DNA from: Micrasema longulum
Lineage: Eukaryota > Arthropoda > Insecta > Trichoptera > Brachycentridae
Assembly (NCBI GenBank): GCA_022494885.1
Contig: JAGVSM010002915.1
Coordinates: forward strand, 124,001 to 188,000
DNA: 64,000 nt
Reading direction: 5' to 3'
The notes below the pieces were generated by a model. That model was not told the DNA's origin and made no database searches. It saw nothing but the letters and a program-made list of their open reading frames with translations. Numbering within the stretch: the stretch's first letter is position 1; each line of letters begins with the position of its first letter. The translations under genes and the position numbers were made by a program. Shown one piece after another: positions 1-11,142 of this stretch.

Positions 1-25
1 TTTTTAGTTCGTTCTTTTTTGTTAC

Positions 26-169
26 CTTTTGGGGAAGTTTTTCTAGAGTCAAATTCTCTGTTGACTTAATAGTAACTCTGTTCACAGGACGGTGTTCGCC
101 AAATTTTTCTGCCGATGTCGATCCATCCTCCACGCGTGTATTCTGCCGTTTTTCCAAGCAATTACCCAT
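26..169 (-). CDS. Putative first coding exon of a lipidated (MGNC-) protein
   Basis: The minus strand reads 48 open codons from an ATG at 169-167 with an A at -3 and G at +4, then a splice donor (AAAAG|gtaac) after position 26; the exon ends in phase 0. The N-terminus MGNCLEK has Gly2, the residue used for N-myristoylation, and Cys4, a usual palmitoylation position, so the product is probably attached to the inner face of a membrane. The rest is polar and charged (key stretch NRVTIKSTENLTLEKLPQK) and I do not recognise the family. It is on the same strand as the PKA-R1 exon at 15842-16006 and ends in the same phase, so it could be an alternative first exon of that gene or belong to an unrelated gene running off the left edge. 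The coding call rests on the open frame, start context and donor only. Confidence 0.45.
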
Positions 170-2224
170 GTTTACAAAAAAGTTTTTTGTATTATTATTT
201 TGGTATTTTAACTAAAGTGCTGCAGTGTATTACAGTATAATAACAATCAGAAAAAAGTGCATCACAAATTAATATACTCTAATAAAAAATTATGTTTATA
301 TTTCATGACAAACAGACCATGACATTAATACATATTTTTACGAGAATGCTACTCAAAATCCTTTTTATTAATTATGTTAAATAAATGTTATTAAACTCGG
401 CTTGTAATTATTCCACATTCGCGTGGGTTTTTCATGTTAGAAAGAAGATGAAAAACACTACGATAGATATTTTATTCCAGAACAAAACACGAATCACCAC
501 ACAATCATGTAATCGAGCACACCCGATCGCATAATTAGATAATTTCATACTACAAGGTAACTATTTTCCCGGATGATTTTTATCACAGACGAATGACGCG
601 TTATCTTACTTATCGTCCACAAACCAATATAAACTACTGGCCAAACTTTACGAGGGTATTGGAAATTACAATGAAGTGTTATAAGATCGGATTGTAGGGG
701 GCTACTGTTGGAAGATCTCGTGAATGGGAAACGATAAGACAGGTCGCGAGCAACATAACATAACGTGATGTAGGAGGTTTGATAACAAAAGCAAAGAATC
801 GGTCGCTTGGACAAACAAAGGTTTACAAATAAAACCAAGGCCCCGGTCGCTGAATACTATAACTACCTTTTACTATATAAAATAATAATAATAATATACA
901 ATATACATACATTAGTTGTGTCGCATTACTGGTTTGAAGAACTATGAACAAAATTATTACGAAAGAACATATTATATTATGGCTAGCATCTTTATACATA
1001 TAAAAGGCAATGTTCGCATGTGTCTTTGATAGACTAAATAAGTGCTGGACTGAAAACATTTACGCTCCTAACTTTTTTTCTATTGCTCAGATTGAAGATT
1101 TTAAGAGCTATAAACATGCCCAGGCCAAATAAACAACACGGGGCTTTGGTTACATGGAGTTGGAATTTGTGTCTCAGTAAATGTTACATAAATAAATTTT
1201 ATTTAAAAAAACTCATCATTTTGCAAAAACCGCGCATAATGCACGTACGTCAGCATTTTTAGTTAAAGTTATGTCATCGTCTTGTATATTTCCCAGTACA
1301 ATTTGTGTACAATTTTTTAGTTTTGATTTTCGTCAAGTATTTTATGTCGAACCGGTGTGTTTTTTCCTTAGAATATATATATATGTATATACTCTAAGGT
1401 TTTTTCGTATAGTTCAGTCGCACCCTGCAGTAGTTAGGGTAAGTTGTATGTTAATTTAATTATTTAATTATGTTGTCTTTTTTTGTTACCCTTGTGATGT
1501 CTATCGTGTTAGCGGTTCCAGAAGGCGATCATGTAACTCAATTTTTTTTTTTATTATTACTATTTTTATTTTTTTACAATAAACATAATAATAAAACAGA
1601 ATATTAAAAAAATAAAGCATAACTACATATCAATGAAATACATATTAATAGAAAAATAGTAAACAAAAAAATCCCACAAAGGCATGGCCTGTTCGTGGGT
1701 ATACAAAAAAATGCTTCATACATCATGATTTTTCCTTTTTTGATATGTCTTTAATTTTGTAGAAGAGGCTATGTAATTATACCATTACTTTGGTGATAAA
1801 TAATAAATAAACCATATAAAAAGCTATATGTTTTCCATCTCTATTAAAATAGATTTCTTATCCGTCAATAGTAATTTGTCCAAATGTTTCCAGACAGTAA
1901 TTATAACTACCAAAAACATTCACAATTAATTTTAATATTTTAAATACATACACGCAGTATTTTCATTCCAGGAATCTGCACTAAATTTGGACAAGGTGAT
2001 GTATGTACTATATATAAGTTTCATAATACTCGTAATATTATATTTTTCACTATACACTCTTACTTTATGGATAAATTTAAATGTTCGTCACACAACCACT
2101 TACGAATATGTCACGTTTAGCACTAAATAACCATAAATTATACATTAAAACACATGAGCAATATGGCGAGAATATCAGTTTACGTTCATATTTAAATTAG
2201 CAGCAAAAATTATACAGGTTTATT
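170..2224. other. AT-rich stretch without a supported gene
   Basis: Both strands were read. There are short open frames without family resemblance, poly-T/poly-A tracts (1537-1620) and no clear repeat boundary. The part nearest 170 would be the 5' UTR or promoter side of the MGNC exon. Confidence 0.5.
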
Positions 2225-2430
2225 CTTAGGGTAAAAACATGCCACTGGCTAGAGTCGCCTATATGGAGAAAACCAATCTATGATTATTAACTAAAAAGTT
2301 AGCTACAGATTACAGCAATATAACAGGCCGAAGGTACCCGTGTCGAGAATCGCAAGGGCAAACCGAAACCGTCCGTTGCACGTTTGTTGGTAAACTAAAA
2401 ACCAAACCAAAATTTGGAACGCTTTTGTTC
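2225..2430 (+). repeat. Dispersed repeat, copy 1 (second copy 34735-34950)
   Basis: About 200 bp that recurs in the same orientation inside MOSMO intron 2. Both copies run from an AGAGTCGCC(T/C)ATATG block to TTTGGAACGCTTTTGTTCTA, with scattered substitutions and small indels. No TIR or coding capacity is visible, so its class is unknown. Confidence 0.7.
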
Positions 2431-2681
2431 TATGCAACAGAGCGATATGGCGTCTCTACAGCTGTAGCACATTTTTATTCAGAGGGAATAACCCTTATAA
2501 CAGTATTATCTGAAAAACTAGACCCTTGCTCTTTCTTAGAGTATGACATTATATTATTGTCACAAATAACATTGATGTATCCATTATTTAAACAAAAAAA
2601 AAGACAAAAAAAACTCGTACGATTAAGGTGACGATGAAATATTTTAGTAAAAAAAATCAATTTTGAAATTAACATTTTCAA

Positions 2682-2756
2682 CCTTATCAGGTATTGAACC
2701 CTAGGTCTCCGGCACGGAAGTCAAATGTGCTAATCTCTACATCACAAGACGGACAA
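2682..2756 (-). repeat. tRNA-like SINE head fragment
   Basis: The minus strand carries an A-box-like start (GTGATGTAGAGATTAGCACA) and a degenerate B box (AGGGTTCAATACC), the internal Pol III promoter layout of a tRNA-derived SINE. It is too diverged to fold as a tRNA. Confidence 0.45.
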
Positions 2757-2958
2757 AATACTTCATACAAAGTACTAAAAATTATAATTTAGATATGTAA
2801 AATACATAATGTGCATTATGTAGGGTATTCCCATGAAAAAGCGACACGAGTTTGAAAAAATAAAATTTTTTCATTAAAAAATAAAACCTTTTTTCATTAA
2901 AAAATCGCCAAGAGACAAAGAAAACTTGTAAAAAAAATATATTTCTGCCAGCACATCA

Positions 2959-3110
2959 ACGGCCTTCGTGGTTTAGTAATCAAGGCGCTTATCACGCACG
3001 GAAGGTTCCAGGTTCGATTTCCGGTGAGAAAACAAAAATTAAAATGTGATTTTTCTCAAGCCTTGGTGTTCTGTGCTATAATTCACCACTGGAAAAGGGA
3101 AATATTACTT
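2959..3110 (+). repeat. tRNA-derived SINE (family A)
   Basis: The tRNA-like head begins GGCCTTCGTGGTTTAGTAAT and has the B box GGTTCGATTTCC. The body continues with AATGTGATTTTTCTCAAG and ends near ATTCACCACTG. The same head and body recur at 29028-29193 (plus) and 53417-53590 (minus), and the tail alone at 47897-47964. Confidence 0.75.
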
Positions 3111-3326
3111 TTTTGTTTATATTTTAAAAATAATAAAGTCTATGAAATACTGTCCAGTAAAAAAATTTTTTTTGATAATTATTAGCAAATATTTTATTTT
3201 TTTAATATGTAATTTTGAATTACGCAAAAATGGTCATTCCATTGGCCACGCCCCTAATACTACACGATTCATGTTTGTTTGTTCCTGACCATTCAAATTT
3301 GTTTAGAATATGAAATAAATAAATTA

Positions 3327-4912
3327 TTTATGAAAAATTATTCCATGCAGTAAAATCCTATATCTGTCCTCAACAACATGGCTTTTTCTCCGGACGCTCG
3401 ACCGTTACAAACCTTACTTTATTTACAAATGATATTTTAAACACAATGGAAAGTGGTTTCCAAACTGATGCTATATATACTGACTACAGCAAAGCCTTTG
3501 ACAAAGTTGACCATTCAGTCTTAACACGCAAACTTTTGGCTATAGGTATACATGGTGATCTTCTGCGCTGGCTGATATCATATCTTATTAGTAATCGATG
3601 TCAATCGGTAGTAATTGGTGGGTATAAATCTGACTGGGCAGAAATCTCCTCTGGTGTTCCCCAGGGAAGTCTACTCGGTCCCCTATTATTTCTTATATAT
3701 ATAAATGACATTGATGTTTGCTTTCGTTATTCAAAATTTCTTCTTTATGCCGATGATATGAAAATATACGCTAAAGTTAAATCTCAAGAAGACTGCCTAA
3801 TGATTCAAGACGATCTTAATCGTCTAACTGACTATTGTATTGAAAATAAACTGTTTTTGAATATAAATAAATGTGTCCGTATTACATTCACAAGGAAAAG
3901 AAAAATTCTTAATTTTGATTACAAACTAAACAATAATGTACTAATGAGAAAGCACGAAATTAAAGATCTTGGGATTGTTTTAGACTCAAAACTACTTTTG
4001 AATCGCATATCAATAAAATTACCTCCAAAGCATCGAGCATGTTAGGTTTCATAATTCGAATGAGTAAACACTTTGATAATCCAAAGGCCCTTATTTCATT
4101 ATATTATACATTTGTCAGAAGCCATTTGGAATACGCCTCTCAGATATGGAATCCCCAGTATACCATATATATAAGTAGAATAGAAAATATTCAAAACAAA
4201 TTTATAAAGTACCTTAAATACAAAACCAGTATTTCTTATGTATCTACTCTCACTGCCTCCACCTTCCATCGAATCATTTCTCTACAATACCGCAGAGTGT
4301 GTGCGGACCAACTACTGCTTTACAAAATTGTGACAAGAATGGTTGACTGTACAGAGCTGCTTGGTTTAATAACAATACATGTGCCAGCCAGGATTTGTAG
4401 ACGGTACCACCTGTTTCATGTACCAATAAGTAAAACATCGTATGTTAAAAATGCTTTTTTTCGTAGGACTTTTTCAATGTACAATACAAAATTTAAAATA
4501 TAGATTATACAAACATCACTCTGTCAGATTTAAAATTTAAACTAAAAATGTGTTATGTAACTTAGTAGACATTATAATAATAAATATGTACATCTCCCCC
4601 CCCCCCTCCTTATCCTCTCTTCAAGAATTTTTGTCCTTATCCCGCCCAATTTACAGTAACTTAATGTTCTTAAAATTAATATTTAAAAAATCTTTGATTA
4701 TTGAGTACTTGAAAATAACATTTTTATATGTATAAATTGTATGTATTTATTTGATATGTAATATATATATGCTTTACTAACTTTGTATACTATGTGGAAA
4801 TCTGTTATTGGTTCTGAGTTTATACACTATATCTGTTTGTTTACTAAAAATATGTATGTAGAACTGTTGATTTCCCTAATAAAATAAAAATAAAATAAAA
4901 TAAAATATTGTC
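3327..4912 (+). mobile_element. 5'-truncated, frameshifted non-LTR retrotransposon (jockey/CR1-like)
   Basis: The element starts inside the reverse transcriptase, about 3329. The frame carries QQHGFFSGRS, the catalytic block DYSKAFDKVDH, the GVPQGSLLGP motif and YADD at 3747. It is broken by a frameshift near 4039; the following frame (4039-4503) continues into the C-terminal region (YTFVRSHLEYASQIWNPQY). An untranslated tail ends in (TAAAA)n at 4880-4910, a typical target-primed reverse-transcription tail. The endonuclease and N-terminal RT are missing, as expected for 5' truncation, so the copy is dead. It is related to, but not the same family as, the copy at 54017-56068. The clade assignment is inferred from motif spacing only. 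Confidence 0.88.
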
Positions 4913-4990
4913 ACGAATCTTGACGTCACATCTACCAAGGCTAAACATGTCGCGTTTTTCTAGCGACGTATTTTTATTAAATTTCTCCAA

Positions 4991-5095
4991 AATATCCATA
5001 TTGATTTTTAAAATACAATAAATTTAAATATCCATATTGATTTTTAAAATACAATAAATTTAAATATCCATATTGATTTTTAAAATACAATTAAT
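4991..5095 (+). repeat. 36-bp tandem repeat, three copies
   Basis: The unit contains ATATCCATATTG followed by ATTTTTAAAATACAAT. TCCATATTGA starts at 4995, 5031 and 5067, giving an exact 36-bp period; the last unit diverges after ACAATTAATT. Confidence 0.9.
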
Positions 5096-5148
5096 TATTC
5101 TAAATCCATTTCATATATTTTTATCGGTATTCGTAGTGCAGTGATATT

Positions 5149-5190
5149 TCCATATTGGGCCTCCCGGCGTGTTGTGGTGCAAAAAAAAAA
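5149..5190 (+). repeat. SINE family A 3' tail fragment
   Basis: It matches the tail of the 29028-29193 copy (ATTGGGC..., GTTGTGGTGC) and is followed by an A-run. The head is absent. Confidence 0.4.
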
Positions 5191-5795
5191 ACAATCAGGA
5201 ATATAAAAAAAAAACAGAGTATTAAGCTTATGGTTCCTCGTCGTAAGATTCCGAAGATGATGTTCCACCATGAAGAAAGGCTCAGATGAGTGAATCGTTC
5301 TCGTAAATATTATTGTAAAATGACTATAAATATATTTACCTATGTTACTATTCCGTAGCATCGTTACGCATTTTGTTAAAAAATATAACATGTTAAATAA
5401 TGTAACGCGAGTTTCCAAAACTATGTAACGTGAGTAGCATTTTTTTTTTGTATAAATAGCGAAATGTGTTTATCGCTATTAAAATAAACAATAATCTTTT
5501 AAAATTCTAGTTATTTTTATATTTTCTTACAATTAGAACAGAGTTTTAACATTATGTATGTGTGCACAAAACTTTATGCCGCACAATGTCGTGCGATACC
5601 AAAGCGAAATAAATATTGAAAAATATTTGTTAACCCTAATTGGATATTATTTTACTGAAAATGTTTCCTTAATTGATGTTCAATGTACAGTGGTATGCCG
5701 AATAAATGGTTTTTTTGACATTATACAGGTGTTCATTAAACCCTGTCACATCCGAAACCACGATGATCAGTATGAGCAAGAAGACATATTGGCAC

Positions 5796-6015
5796 ATTAA
5801 AATATTTTTTTAGAACGAATAAAATTTAAAAAAAAAAATATCAAAAAAGCAAATGGTTGCTTACTTCTGCAGGGGTGAAACGAGAAGGGAGAAGGGGGGA
5901 GTCTAATACTGCGCCGCGCTCCCCTCACTTCCCCACTGCAGAAGTAAGCAACCATTTGTTTTTTTAAATATTTTATTTTTAAAAAAACTCTTTGTTCTAA
6001 ATATTTTTTTTAATA
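5796..6015. mobile_element. Hairpin MITE, about 220 bp
   Basis: The whole element is an inverted repeat. GCAAATGGTTGCTTACTTCT on the left returns as its reverse complement on the right, with AT-rich outer arms (TTAAAATATTTTTTTAGAAC / GTTCTAAATATTTTTTTTAA). The G+C-rich centre (5880-5930) is the loop. No coding capacity. Confidence 0.75.
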
Positions 6016-6660
6016 TGCTAAACGAAAGTTTTAATTGTAATAAAATTAAACTACGTTAGCGTATGCATCCATTCAAGTGCTTAGTGCTTAATCTTAAATC
6101 ATACTTAATATTCGAATATCCACGTACTAAAAGTAAAAACTATATTTGAATAAATCAATTAAATCACCATCTTGCTAAACACCTAACCAAACGTGGATAT
6201 ACCCGTATCAGCATGTCATTAGGTGAAAACATAGGTAACATTAGTTAGTAAGACAAATATATTATTGTCAGTGATGTGCGGGCCTAAGGATGCGCATTTT
6301 ACTAGAATAAAAATAAACCATTTACCGATTGATGGAAACCGAATGTCACGAGAGTAACATTTCGCTAAATGCAAAAGAGTTAAGAGTTCAAGAGACCAAA
6401 ATACCTATTTTGGGAGGTCATAAATGTTTGCGTTCGTTTTAGTTTTGTCAGGACGATCAATTGAAACCAGGAAGCACAATAATAGCAAATATGAAAAAAG
6501 TTTTTCTGTATTATTTTTTTCCCATTTTATAATATTTTTTATAATGTTATTAGGTATTTCAATGAAATAGATTTCTCTGCAACACTGTTTGTCTAACTAG
6601 GCGAAACCTGTTTTAGGGCAGACATTTTTTATGCAGGAATAAATTATTTATCAATAGCCC
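6016..6660. other. Gene-free stretch
   Basis: AT-rich sequence with short frames only; I see no repeat boundary, RNA gene or conserved exon. Confidence 0.4.
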
Positions 6661-6845
6661 GCTAAGCCTCTATTTTAGAGACTTGACAGCAGATGGGATA
6701 GAGAACATAGAAGGAAGTTAAGGAAAATGCACCACAATACCGCACACCGATTGAGACCAAATATTTCTTTATTTTTTCTTGCAACTGGCAGGAATCGAAC
6801 CCGCCAGTTTCACCGTAGGCCGTCCAACCCTCTACACCACAACAA
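6661..6845 (-). repeat. tRNA-derived SINE (family B)
   Basis: On the minus strand a tRNA-like head (GGTGTAGAGGGTTGGACGG, then GGGTTCGATTCCTGCCAG) is followed by a body ending in the palindromic TCTAAAATAGAGGCTTAGC. The same layout is seen at 8279-8475. It overlaps no credible gene. Confidence 0.65.
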
Positions 6846-7490
6846 AAAAAATCCTTGTTGACGAACCTAGATTTTTCCGGAATATTTTTCAGAACCATTC
6901 GATCATTTCAGGATTAATTTCTAGAAGGGTACATTATTTAAACTTAAAATATGTTTTTCGTGACAGATTATTTAATGGGAATTTCACAACAAGTTTCATA
7001 GTCGCATATTTTCGACGATTAAATAACGAATCGCTCGATTGTGAAAATAATCGAATTATCGGCATTAGTAACTAATAATGGACATTAGTATTCGGGGCTG
7101 TATCTAACTAACTAATTTAATGATATGAATCATAACACAACGTATTGGATATGTCATTGATTAGCGCGATAGCAGATGGCATACGTACCAGGTGACAGGT
7201 AACAGTATCAGTAGATATCACACAGTGTTAACGAGATAACAGTAAACCACTCACAACTCACAATTGACATGTGCTGCAGAAATTAAGGATTATAAAGAAA
7301 ACGAAACAGATCCTCGCATTAATTAAATTAGTAATTAAAACAGGAATTAGAACTAGGCATAATTATAAAAGAAATATGACTAAGCAGGTTCTTTATTACC
7401 ATCACGGCATTTCATCGTGGGATTTGACATACAATCCTAGTTTCGTTTACTTTCAAACATCTTGCCTTTCGATTAATTCATTTTCATTTC
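6846..7490. other. Gene-free stretch
   Basis: No family resemblance on either strand. An open frame from 7271 runs into the 10-bp tandem repeat and is an artefact of that repeat, whose 10-bp period leaves several frames without stops. Confidence 0.4.
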
Positions 7491-7610
7491 ATGTTCATTC
7501 ATGTTCATTCATGTTCATTCATGTTCATTCATGTTCATTCATGTTCATTCATGTTCATTCATGTTCATTCATGTTCATTCATGTTCATTCATGTTCATTC
7601 ATGTTCATTT
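7491..7610 (+). repeat. 10-bp tandem repeat (ATGTTCATTC) x 12
   Basis: Twelve head-to-tail copies, eleven identical and the last ending ATGTTCATTT. The homogeneity suggests recent expansion or conversion; a preceding ATTTCATGTTC looks like the seed. Confidence 0.97.
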
Positions 7611-7944
7611 TATGATTTACGGGCTAAACCTGGCAATGCTAGATTTTAGTATTTACTCGCGTATAGATCAAATGAACACAATCGAAAGTTTAATATCAAT
7701 TATTGTATTTAGTTCAAATTAAATATGTACATGTACATGATTATTTTTGTGTTTCAGATTACATAAATTGCGAGGATATGCGGGACAGGGAATTTTGATA
7801 AATAGGTATTTGAATATTGTTTTCTTGTCGCAATCTTTTTTTTTTTAAATAAAAAGGAATATTTGCGTTTTTATGATTTATCCAAATAATTCGTTTTGAA
7901 AGCCATTTTCAACGAGTTAAATAACTCACTATTAGAAAACGGGA

Positions 7945-8035
7945 ATCAAGTCGGGGTAGAGTGGGATTCGAACCACGGACCTTTGAGCCGTAAGTCCGAG
8001 ACACTAGCCACGGGACCACAACCCGATTCAATGCA
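7945..8035 (-). repeat. tRNA-like SINE head (family C)
   Basis: The minus strand reads GGTCCCGTGGCTAGTGTCTC as an A-box arm and GTGGTTCGAATCCCACTC as a B-box arm. It looks like a tRNA head but lacks a clean acceptor pairing. A related, more diverged copy is at 31855-31925. Confidence 0.55.
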
Positions 8036-8278
8036 GATGCCTCCCCGATACTGTGCGAAAAAGACAACCGCATGTCGGACCTTTTATGCCAAAATAAAAT
8101 AGACAAAATCGACGTTTCGTTGTCCCGTTTTCCGCTCCGAGAGTATCAGAATAAAATTTTCTGTTATGGTACGTTTTGCGTTTTTCAAAAATATTTATCA
8201 TATTTGTATACTGTGCGCCCGAAGACAGCAGATAAAACTAGGCGTTTTTACTAGTTTTTTTTTTTTTTTAAGGAATAA

Positions 8279-8475
8279 CACGCTAAGCCTCTATTGTAGA
8301 GGCTTGTCAGCAGGAAGGAAAAAATATATATGAAAGGAATTTATGAATATTACACCACAACACCCACCAATTGAGAAATAATCTTTCTTGGATTTTTTCT
8401 TACAACTGGCGGGGATCGAACCCGCGACGCCTGTTTCACAGTTGACCGTCTAACCAACTGCGCCACGGCGCCTGT
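8279..8475 (-). repeat. SINE family B copy with well-preserved tRNA-like head
   Basis: The minus strand begins GGCGCCGTGGCGCAGTTGGT and has the perfect B box GGGTTCGATCCCCGCCAG, so the head could be mistaken for a tRNA gene. The body (ends GCCTCTACAATAGAGGCTTA, a hairpin) is shared with 6661-6845, which makes it a SINE. Internal Pol III promoter boxes are intact. Confidence 0.7.
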
Positions 8476-9214
8476 CTTGTTCACAATGATTTTAATAAAA
8501 TAAGCATGCGAATTTATATTTTAGTGTAACAAATAGTACAAAGTGGTCTCAGTAATACAAGTAGACTCATTTCTATCATTCATTGAGCGGTAGTATGAGT
8601 TAGTTCTAGTGGAACATTATTGATTGAATCGGCATTAACATTGTGGCCAAACATTTTAATTAATGCATGAAAATATTAGTATACAACCACTTACCTACTT
8701 ATTATGTCTACCGGCTTCGAGACGTACCAGTCTCTTCGTCAGGACACTCACTACACACACATGCAATTACACTTTTACCTTTATCACCGTAGTATACACA
8801 GTATTTACGAAAAAATACATAAATTACATGGAGAGTTCAAGGGGATGCGAACACCACCATGTCCAACACCGGTAGACATAAAAGTAGGTAAGCGGTTATA
8901 TACTAATATTTACTAACATCAATTATAATGTTAGATATATTCTCAGCGCGTAATAATGGTAGAGTTAATCAATATTGGCGAATTTTTTTATATACTGGTC
9001 CACTAACTAACAAAAAGACTAAACCTTGCCTTTACATATTCAACCTGGGTATTATACAAATAATAATGTGGGAAAAAAATGATTATTCGAAATCAAAAAC
9101 AGACATTTTAATTAGAAGTGGTATTTATCCAATGTGAAATAATGAATGACTTAGAAAATCTAGAAACACAAAAAACCTTAATTAATAATCTTATATTTTT
9201 AAATCCGTCTTTTC
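8476..9214. other. Gene-free stretch with a hammerhead-like motif
   Basis: No supported coding exon. The only structured signal is at 8705-8742 (separate entry). Confidence 0.4.
8705..8742 (-). ncRNA. Hammerhead-ribozyme-like core, degenerate
   Basis: Minus strand: CTGACGA (8742-8736) fits the CUGANGA core. One extra A follows, then a perfect 5-bp stem (GAGAC/GTCTC) with a 6-nt loop (TGGTAC), then GAAG where GAAA is expected, then CCGGTAGAC and an A-rich run. Hammerhead motifs are known in Penelope-like elements, and a GIY-YIG Penelope remnant is present at 49.2-50.1 kb. The GAA(A/G)CCGGTAGAC block recurs at 62709-62721. Activity is doubtful because of the extra A and the G in place of A15.1. 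Confidence 0.35.
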
Positions 9215-9720
9215 TCCGTAAAATCTGTTTCCTCCTCTGGATTTCTACCTTTTTGTGGTGAGGAGGCTCGAGTATTTCAATGATTCACCGAGTTATGCTG
9301 GCGGTAGTACCTATCAAAGGGGTCCCCATGCCAGACAGGTTGGTGTTGGGAAATCAGACGAAAGGAGATCGAAAGGTGGCCCGCGCCTAAGAGGGTAGGT
9401 TGAGCCGACCTCGGGGGTTACAAAGCAATTTCCCGTAGACCTCAGGCCTCAGGAGCGTAGGGCTAATCACTTTACCTTCCTAAAATCTATTGATTACTAA
9501 GCCCCCACAAAATACCTCGGACACCGGCATCCCTTATACCCGACCCGGCAACGTAAAAAGGATAATGAATTTAAAAAAAGCACTCCTATCCAATAACTCT
9601 TCCCTGCGCATCGGTACATACAACGTGCGCACAATGCAGGTCCTTGGAAAAGATATACACGCAACTCGTATCATGGACAAATATAAATTAGATATTCTTG
9701 GTATGAGCGAGGCGCGTTGA

Positions 9721-11142
9721 AAAAGACCGTTAGATTCACAGCTCTCGTGGATTCACCATTTTGATTATGTCAAATCTAAAATCTCTTCAATCACTGGTAT
9801 AATGCATAGGTTTAGGGGAGTTCTTCCGATCTCACTACGCTGTGCAGTGTACTTTTCAATGATACACTCTCATTTGGCATACTTGTAGGGTCCATAGTCC
9901 ATAGTCAATGACACACACGTGTTAAATTAGTTCACCTAAAAGAGACTAATGACCGACGATGCAATTTCATCATTTTCAATTAAATCCTATACATTCGTAA
10001 AATGCAACTCTGAGTATTTCACATGAAATCGGAGGGCATCGTTCTACAGTACATTCACACAGTTCCTACCATGAAGAAATGAACTACAAAGGAACATCGT
10101 CTATAAAGAGACCACAGGACGCAGCCAACATCAGTCAGCTCGTTCAGCCTGCCCAACAAAGTCAGTCAGTCAGTCAGTTCAGTTCACGTCAGACCAGCTC
10201 GACGACATCACACAGTTCCAGCATGTAGTTCAAGTTACTTCTCAACCCATCATCGACGTAACACTCGTCTGACATAATTCATTATTTATTCGCCATGTAA
10301 TAAATAAACATCAAACAGCAATCTCGTGTCTTCTCTGTCAATCTCTAACTGGGGTAGGAACTCCAACCAAACCCTCAGCGACATTATCCTACATACTTGT
10401 CGTGCATCTGGGGATTTGCCACAAAAAACTGTGTATCAGAAATACAAGTAATACAAAATAGAGCTATAAGAAACATATACGGTATACCAATGGAAACGCA
10501 TGTCAAAAACATTTACAAACTTACTGACATTCTCCCATTTTTGGTCATACCGTATTATGAGATCGCAAAAACGGTGCTTCAAGGTGTAAATAAAGACTCT
10601 TTCACTAATATTGGCTATACTTTCAATCGTGACGTCCACCAGTATAATACGCGACAGAGTAAAAATATTCACGTACCTGGATCACGCACGACAAGGTATG
10701 GTCTAAGGTCTCTGCTGTACCTTGCTTGTAGTGAGTACAACAGGCTACCGGAGTCCTTTAGAATGCCAAAAAATGACTATATTAATTTTAAAAACTACTA
10801 CTTGAGGAGATACGTGGAAGGTGAAATTTAGTTTTAAGTTCTTCTTTTTCCTCGGATATTTCTTTCTTACTATATGCAAATGTTTAATATTAACTTTTAT
10901 TATGAATAGTATTAATTTCTTTGTATTATATACTTGCTTGCTAACTTTTATTATAAATTGTATTAATTTCTTTGTATTATATACTTGCTTGCTATCTTAT
11001 TTCAGTTTTATGTACATATTATTACTTGTTACTATATTATACCTTTATTTAAATATTATTATGTCCCAAAATGAATTTCTTGTAACTCCTCGGAGTACAA
11101 AAAAAAAATTGTATGATTTAATAAAAAAAATAATAAAAAAGA
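9721..11142 (+). mobile_element. Second LINE 3' end inserted in the endonuclease of the first
   Basis: The sequence between the two endonuclease halves codes for a LINE C-terminal region: SWIHHFDYVKSKISSITG then PISLRCAVYFSMIHSHLAYL (9743-9883), continuing after a solo LTR with SCIWGFATKNCVSEIQVIQN and on to YYLRRYVEGEI (stop at 10829). A T-rich/A-rich 3' UTR ends in an A-rich tail (about 11099-11142). It is 5'-truncated and non-autonomous. The exact left junction is uncertain because AAAAAGA occurs at both ends. Confidence 0.75.
9884..10393 (+). mobile_element. Solo LTR, 510 bp
   Basis: The insert starts TGTAGGG and ends CCTACA, the short inverted TG...CA ends of an LTR, and is flanked by a 4-bp duplication TACT (9880-9883 and 10394-10397). 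Removing it restores the LINE reading frame (HLAYL joined to SCIWGF). It has a tandem GTCAGTCAGTCAGT run near 10160 and an AATAAATAAA polyadenylation-like block near 10300. The 4-bp duplication favours a Ty3/gypsy-type LTR; no internal retroviral-type genes remain. Strand is inferred from the polyadenylation-like block. Confidence 0.8.

Noticed and set aside
7271..7722. Overlapping open frames with repeated FIHVHSCS
   Set aside because: They arise from the 10-bp tandem repeat, whose period leaves several frames free of stops.
8405..8472. Possible tRNA gene on the minus strand
   Set aside because: The tRNA-like head continues into a body shared with another SINE copy (6661-6845), so it is a SINE rather than a tRNA gene.
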